In this document: one piece after another, positions 62,173 through 64,000 of the stretch | Numbering within the stretch: position 1 is the first letter of the stretch | How the letters are laid out: each line of letters begins with the position of its first letter | NCBI RefSeq assembly: GCF_020080835.1 | Contig: NC_058163.1 | Location: 19,185,904 to 19,249,903, forward strand | DNA length: 64,000 bases | Direction of reading: 5' to 3' | Source: Cotesia glomerata | Lineage: Eukaryota > Arthropoda > Insecta > Hymenoptera > Braconidae | The notes under the pieces: model-generated | What the model was told of the DNA's origin: nothing | What the model saw: the letters and a program-made list of their open reading frames with translations, nothing else | The model's database searches: none | Made by a program: the position numbers and the translations under genes

Positions 62173-62175
<3 letters not shown>
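61323..62175 (-). mobile_element. 5'-truncated R1-type LINE inserted in (TG/CA)n
   Basis: On the minus strand the body runs from 62175 to 61345 and is followed by a 22-base poly-A (poly-T at 61323-61344 on +). The last part of the reverse-transcriptase ORF is followed by about 235 bp of 3' UTR. Both junctions lie in the (TG)n tract of A3: (TG)n at 61295-61322 and (GT)n at 62176-62226. A tail, a 5' truncation and flanking target repeat are the marks of target-primed reverse transcription. Certain R1-clade families (for example Waldo) are known to insert in ACAY-type microsatellites, which fits. Confidence 0.8.
61581..62175 (-). pseudogene. R1-type non-LTR retrotransposon ORF2, C-terminal end
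   Basis: About 197 codons remain of a protein that would normally exceed 1000 residues. They begin LRVASAFRTISEEAVCVIAG, a segment that follows the reverse transcriptase domain in R1/I-type elements, and include IGRWQLQWD and WLNRNHGEVNYYLTQMLSGHG. They then reach a terminal zinc finger, CPSC-x8-H-x4-CPRF (C-x2-C-x8-H-x4-C). This order and the finger are typical of arthropod R1-clade ORF2 products. No endonuclease or polymerase motif is left, so the fragment is inactive. No stop or frameshift interrupts it, suggesting a recent insertion. The frame continues upstream only through the CA repeat as His-Thr, which is not part of the protein. The closest family is not determined. Confidence 0.85.

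Positions 62176-62226
<51 letters not shown>
62176..62226. repeat. (GT)n, 5'-side target of the LINE
   Basis: About 25 GT units, then the A-family sequence resumes. Confidence 0.9.
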
Positions 62227-62230
<4 letters not shown>

Positions 62231-62922
62231 TATGTGAACCGCTTATAACTTTTGAACGGCTCATTCGATTTTATCGCGGTTGATGCCATTTGAAAGGGCT
62301 TGGCCAAACTTAGATTTTGAGTATAATTTGGGCCGATTCGGATCAGTAGATTTTGAGAAATCTTAAAAAAACTAAGAAAAAAAAAATTTCTCAAATGTGG
62401 TTTTTTTGGATAACTTTTAAACGGCTCCACCGATAAATCTAAAAAACTAATCAGCTCTAGACGATAAAAAACCACGTCGATCGCCACCAAGCTGGACGAA
62501 ATCGGTTGATTCGTTCGAGAGATATCGTGACGAAAGATAACCGAAAAAAGTGTTTTTTCGGAATTACTCCGAAATTTTTGGTCCGATCAATTAAAACCTG
62601 AAAATTCTTTATGAGGCTGATAAAACTGCGTCGAATGCCGTCAACCGCGTGAAAATCGGTTGATCCATTCAAAAGTTATTGCGGTTTGAAAATTCCAAAA
62701 ACAGTGTTCTATAAAACTTCTATCAGACTTTTGAGCTCGAAGAGCTCAAATGCATAGAAATACTATCTCTTTGAGCTCAGCAAGCTCAAAATATCACATA
62801 AATTATATTTTGAGCTAAAAAATCTCAAAAACGTCATAAGTACAATTTTAAGCGCCCAGGTATGGAATTAGCGGGAAGTTGCAGGGATGGCCTTTAGGGT
62901 GAACCGTTTTACTAATTTTTTT

Positions 62923-64000
62923 ATAAATTAATAATAACAACTATTTGAACATTTTAAATATACAAATTTCAATCATTACAAGATTGCACATTTATTTAGT
63001 GTTCCAACTATTGTATTAAATATCTACATAACAAAGTCATAAATTAATTGAATTGAAGAAGTACAAAAGCAAATTCGTTGTCATTTTCTCGGCTAGCTCT
63101 AAAGAGTATTTTTTTTTTTTTTTTGGCGAACGGATAAAACAGGAGAGATGAAGGGAAAATCTTCTATAATCGATTCAGCGGAGATTGTCGGAGCCAATCA
63201 CCCGGTGGCACCATCGCACATATAATTTTGCATTAATATTCAAGAATAAAAGTTCAAGTTACATTTTTTTCCAATTTTTCAAGCTCAAATATTCCGGTTT
63301 TTCAAAGTATTTTTCAAGGCCATTGCAATTGAATGTTTTTCTTTTGAACAAATGAGAATTTCGAAAAAAACATTCTGCTACAAAATAGATAATTAAAAAA
63401 TCTATTACGTAGCAGAGTGTTTTTTTCGAAATTCTTTTTTTTCTAGAAGAGAAATACAAAACTGCAATCCTTGAGACCGACTGTTGAATAAAATAAAATT
63501 TTACCAAAAAAAAAAAATATTAGAAAGTAAATTTTGATAATTAATTATTTACGTTAAATACAATAATTAAAACTTTAGTATTGTTTTCTTTATTGTCATT
63601 ATTGTGTTTAGTTATTGTACAGGTATTATATATCGCAATTGTATGGCCCCTGGGGCGCGTCCCGGTCATGTGTCGGCCAGAAATAATCCGTGAGTAATTT
63701 CTCCCGAGCCGCAAATAATAGCCCAGAGGAAAATCATCTTTTACTATCTAAAATCAGTACATTTTTAACAATATTCATTTTCTTAATATTTAATTGTCTG
63801 GGATAATTAAAAATAAACAAGCATTTGAATGGGTATTGAAAAAAAAAATAAATAAACCGAAAGAGTAATTGTGTAGATTTTATCGTGAAAATGAAATTAT
63901 TTATAAAACAATATAATATTTTCTATATACAACAGAAGTGAAAAATAAAATAATAACGGAAAGATGGACAATATTTCATTGGATATTGCACACAGATATT
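62923..64000. other. No gene; CpG-containing block at 63.6-63.73 kb
   Basis: AT-rich DNA with a short inverted pair near 63365-63430 ('ttcgaaaaaaacattctgct' and its inverse 'agcagagtgtttttttcgaa', arms of about 20 bp with one change). The block at about 63635-63730 ('ccctggggcgcgtcccgg', 'tcccgagccgcaaataatag') differs in composition and could be regulatory. A minus-strand 82-codon frame here reads through the inverted pair and is not called. Confidence 0.4.

Larger units (their letters stand above)
61145..62922 (+). mobile_element. Family A element, copy A3, interrupted by a LINE
   Basis: Starts ttaacttcccgctaag like A1 and ends with 'tagcgggaagttgcagggat' and 'gaaccgttttactaat'. The microsatellite after 'gtcactatgtctg' is split by the LINE at 61323-62175, and the A sequence resumes with 'cttataacttttgaacggc'. 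The internal units and the gagctc palindromes (near 62733, 62775, 62813, the last decayed) follow in the A1 order. Without the LINE the copy would be about 0.9 kb. Confidence 0.85.

Noticed and set aside
62176..62264. N-terminal start of a 227-residue protein beginning before the LINE
   Set aside because: The first 30 or so residues come from A-family DNA and the CA microsatellite. Only the part from 62175 downward is LINE protein.

Overview
The window looks like a gene-poor, very A+T-rich stretch of insect nuclear genome. By eye about 70 percent or more is A/T, with many homopolymer runs, (TG)n, (TA)n and (CT)n microsatellites, and dense DNA transposons. An arthropod-type Mutator-like transposase fragment and an R1-type LINE tail support an arthropod. 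A parasitoid wasp is my guess from overall repeat style, not a demonstrated fact. I recognise no host protein-coding gene, rRNA or intact tRNA. Only two stretches encode recognisable protein, and both belong to mobile elements.

Layout. 1-8.7 kb: AT-rich DNA with pyrimidine-rich islands of higher complexity, plus scattered copies of a 'gatatggcctgatatg' repeat (family B). 8.7-9.7 kb: two short TIR elements (one pogo/Tigger-like) beside a B copy. 9.7-21.8 kb: mostly unassigned, with one arm of a 0.7-kb dispersed repeat (F1, 17.7-18.4 kb). 21.8-23.0 kb: a TIR element of family C next to a fragment of family A. 23-28.1 kb: a 148-bp near-perfect palindrome and a 0.95-kb TIR element. 28.1-35.3 kb: no gene, with a few CpG-richer blocks that look like regulatory candidates. 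35.3-39.4 kb: a 0.65-kb fold-back element, a 637-bp TA-flanked MITE (D1) and F2, the inverted partner of F1. 40.5-55 kb: the transposon-dense core, with family A copies, C elements, a cluster of B units and a nest four insertions deep (C2 > I > A5 > D2). 57.5-58.8 kb: a 1.33-kb element with 23-bp TIRs carrying an uninterrupted 283-codon transposase remnant. 61.1-62.9 kb: a third large A copy whose internal (TG)n tract has been invaded by a 5'-truncated R1-type LINE.

These parts do not form a pathway. They record successive transposition. Nested copies give a relative order: C before I, I before A, A before D, and A before the LINE. Most TIR elements here (C, D, E, I, J, K) share a TA target duplication and CA-type termini. 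They are probably non-autonomous derivatives mobilised by Tc1/mariner/pogo-like enzymes encoded elsewhere. The most notable items are the nest, the microsatellite-targeted LINE, the transposase element whose ends carry TTAA, the conserved core of family B, and the long hairpin elements.
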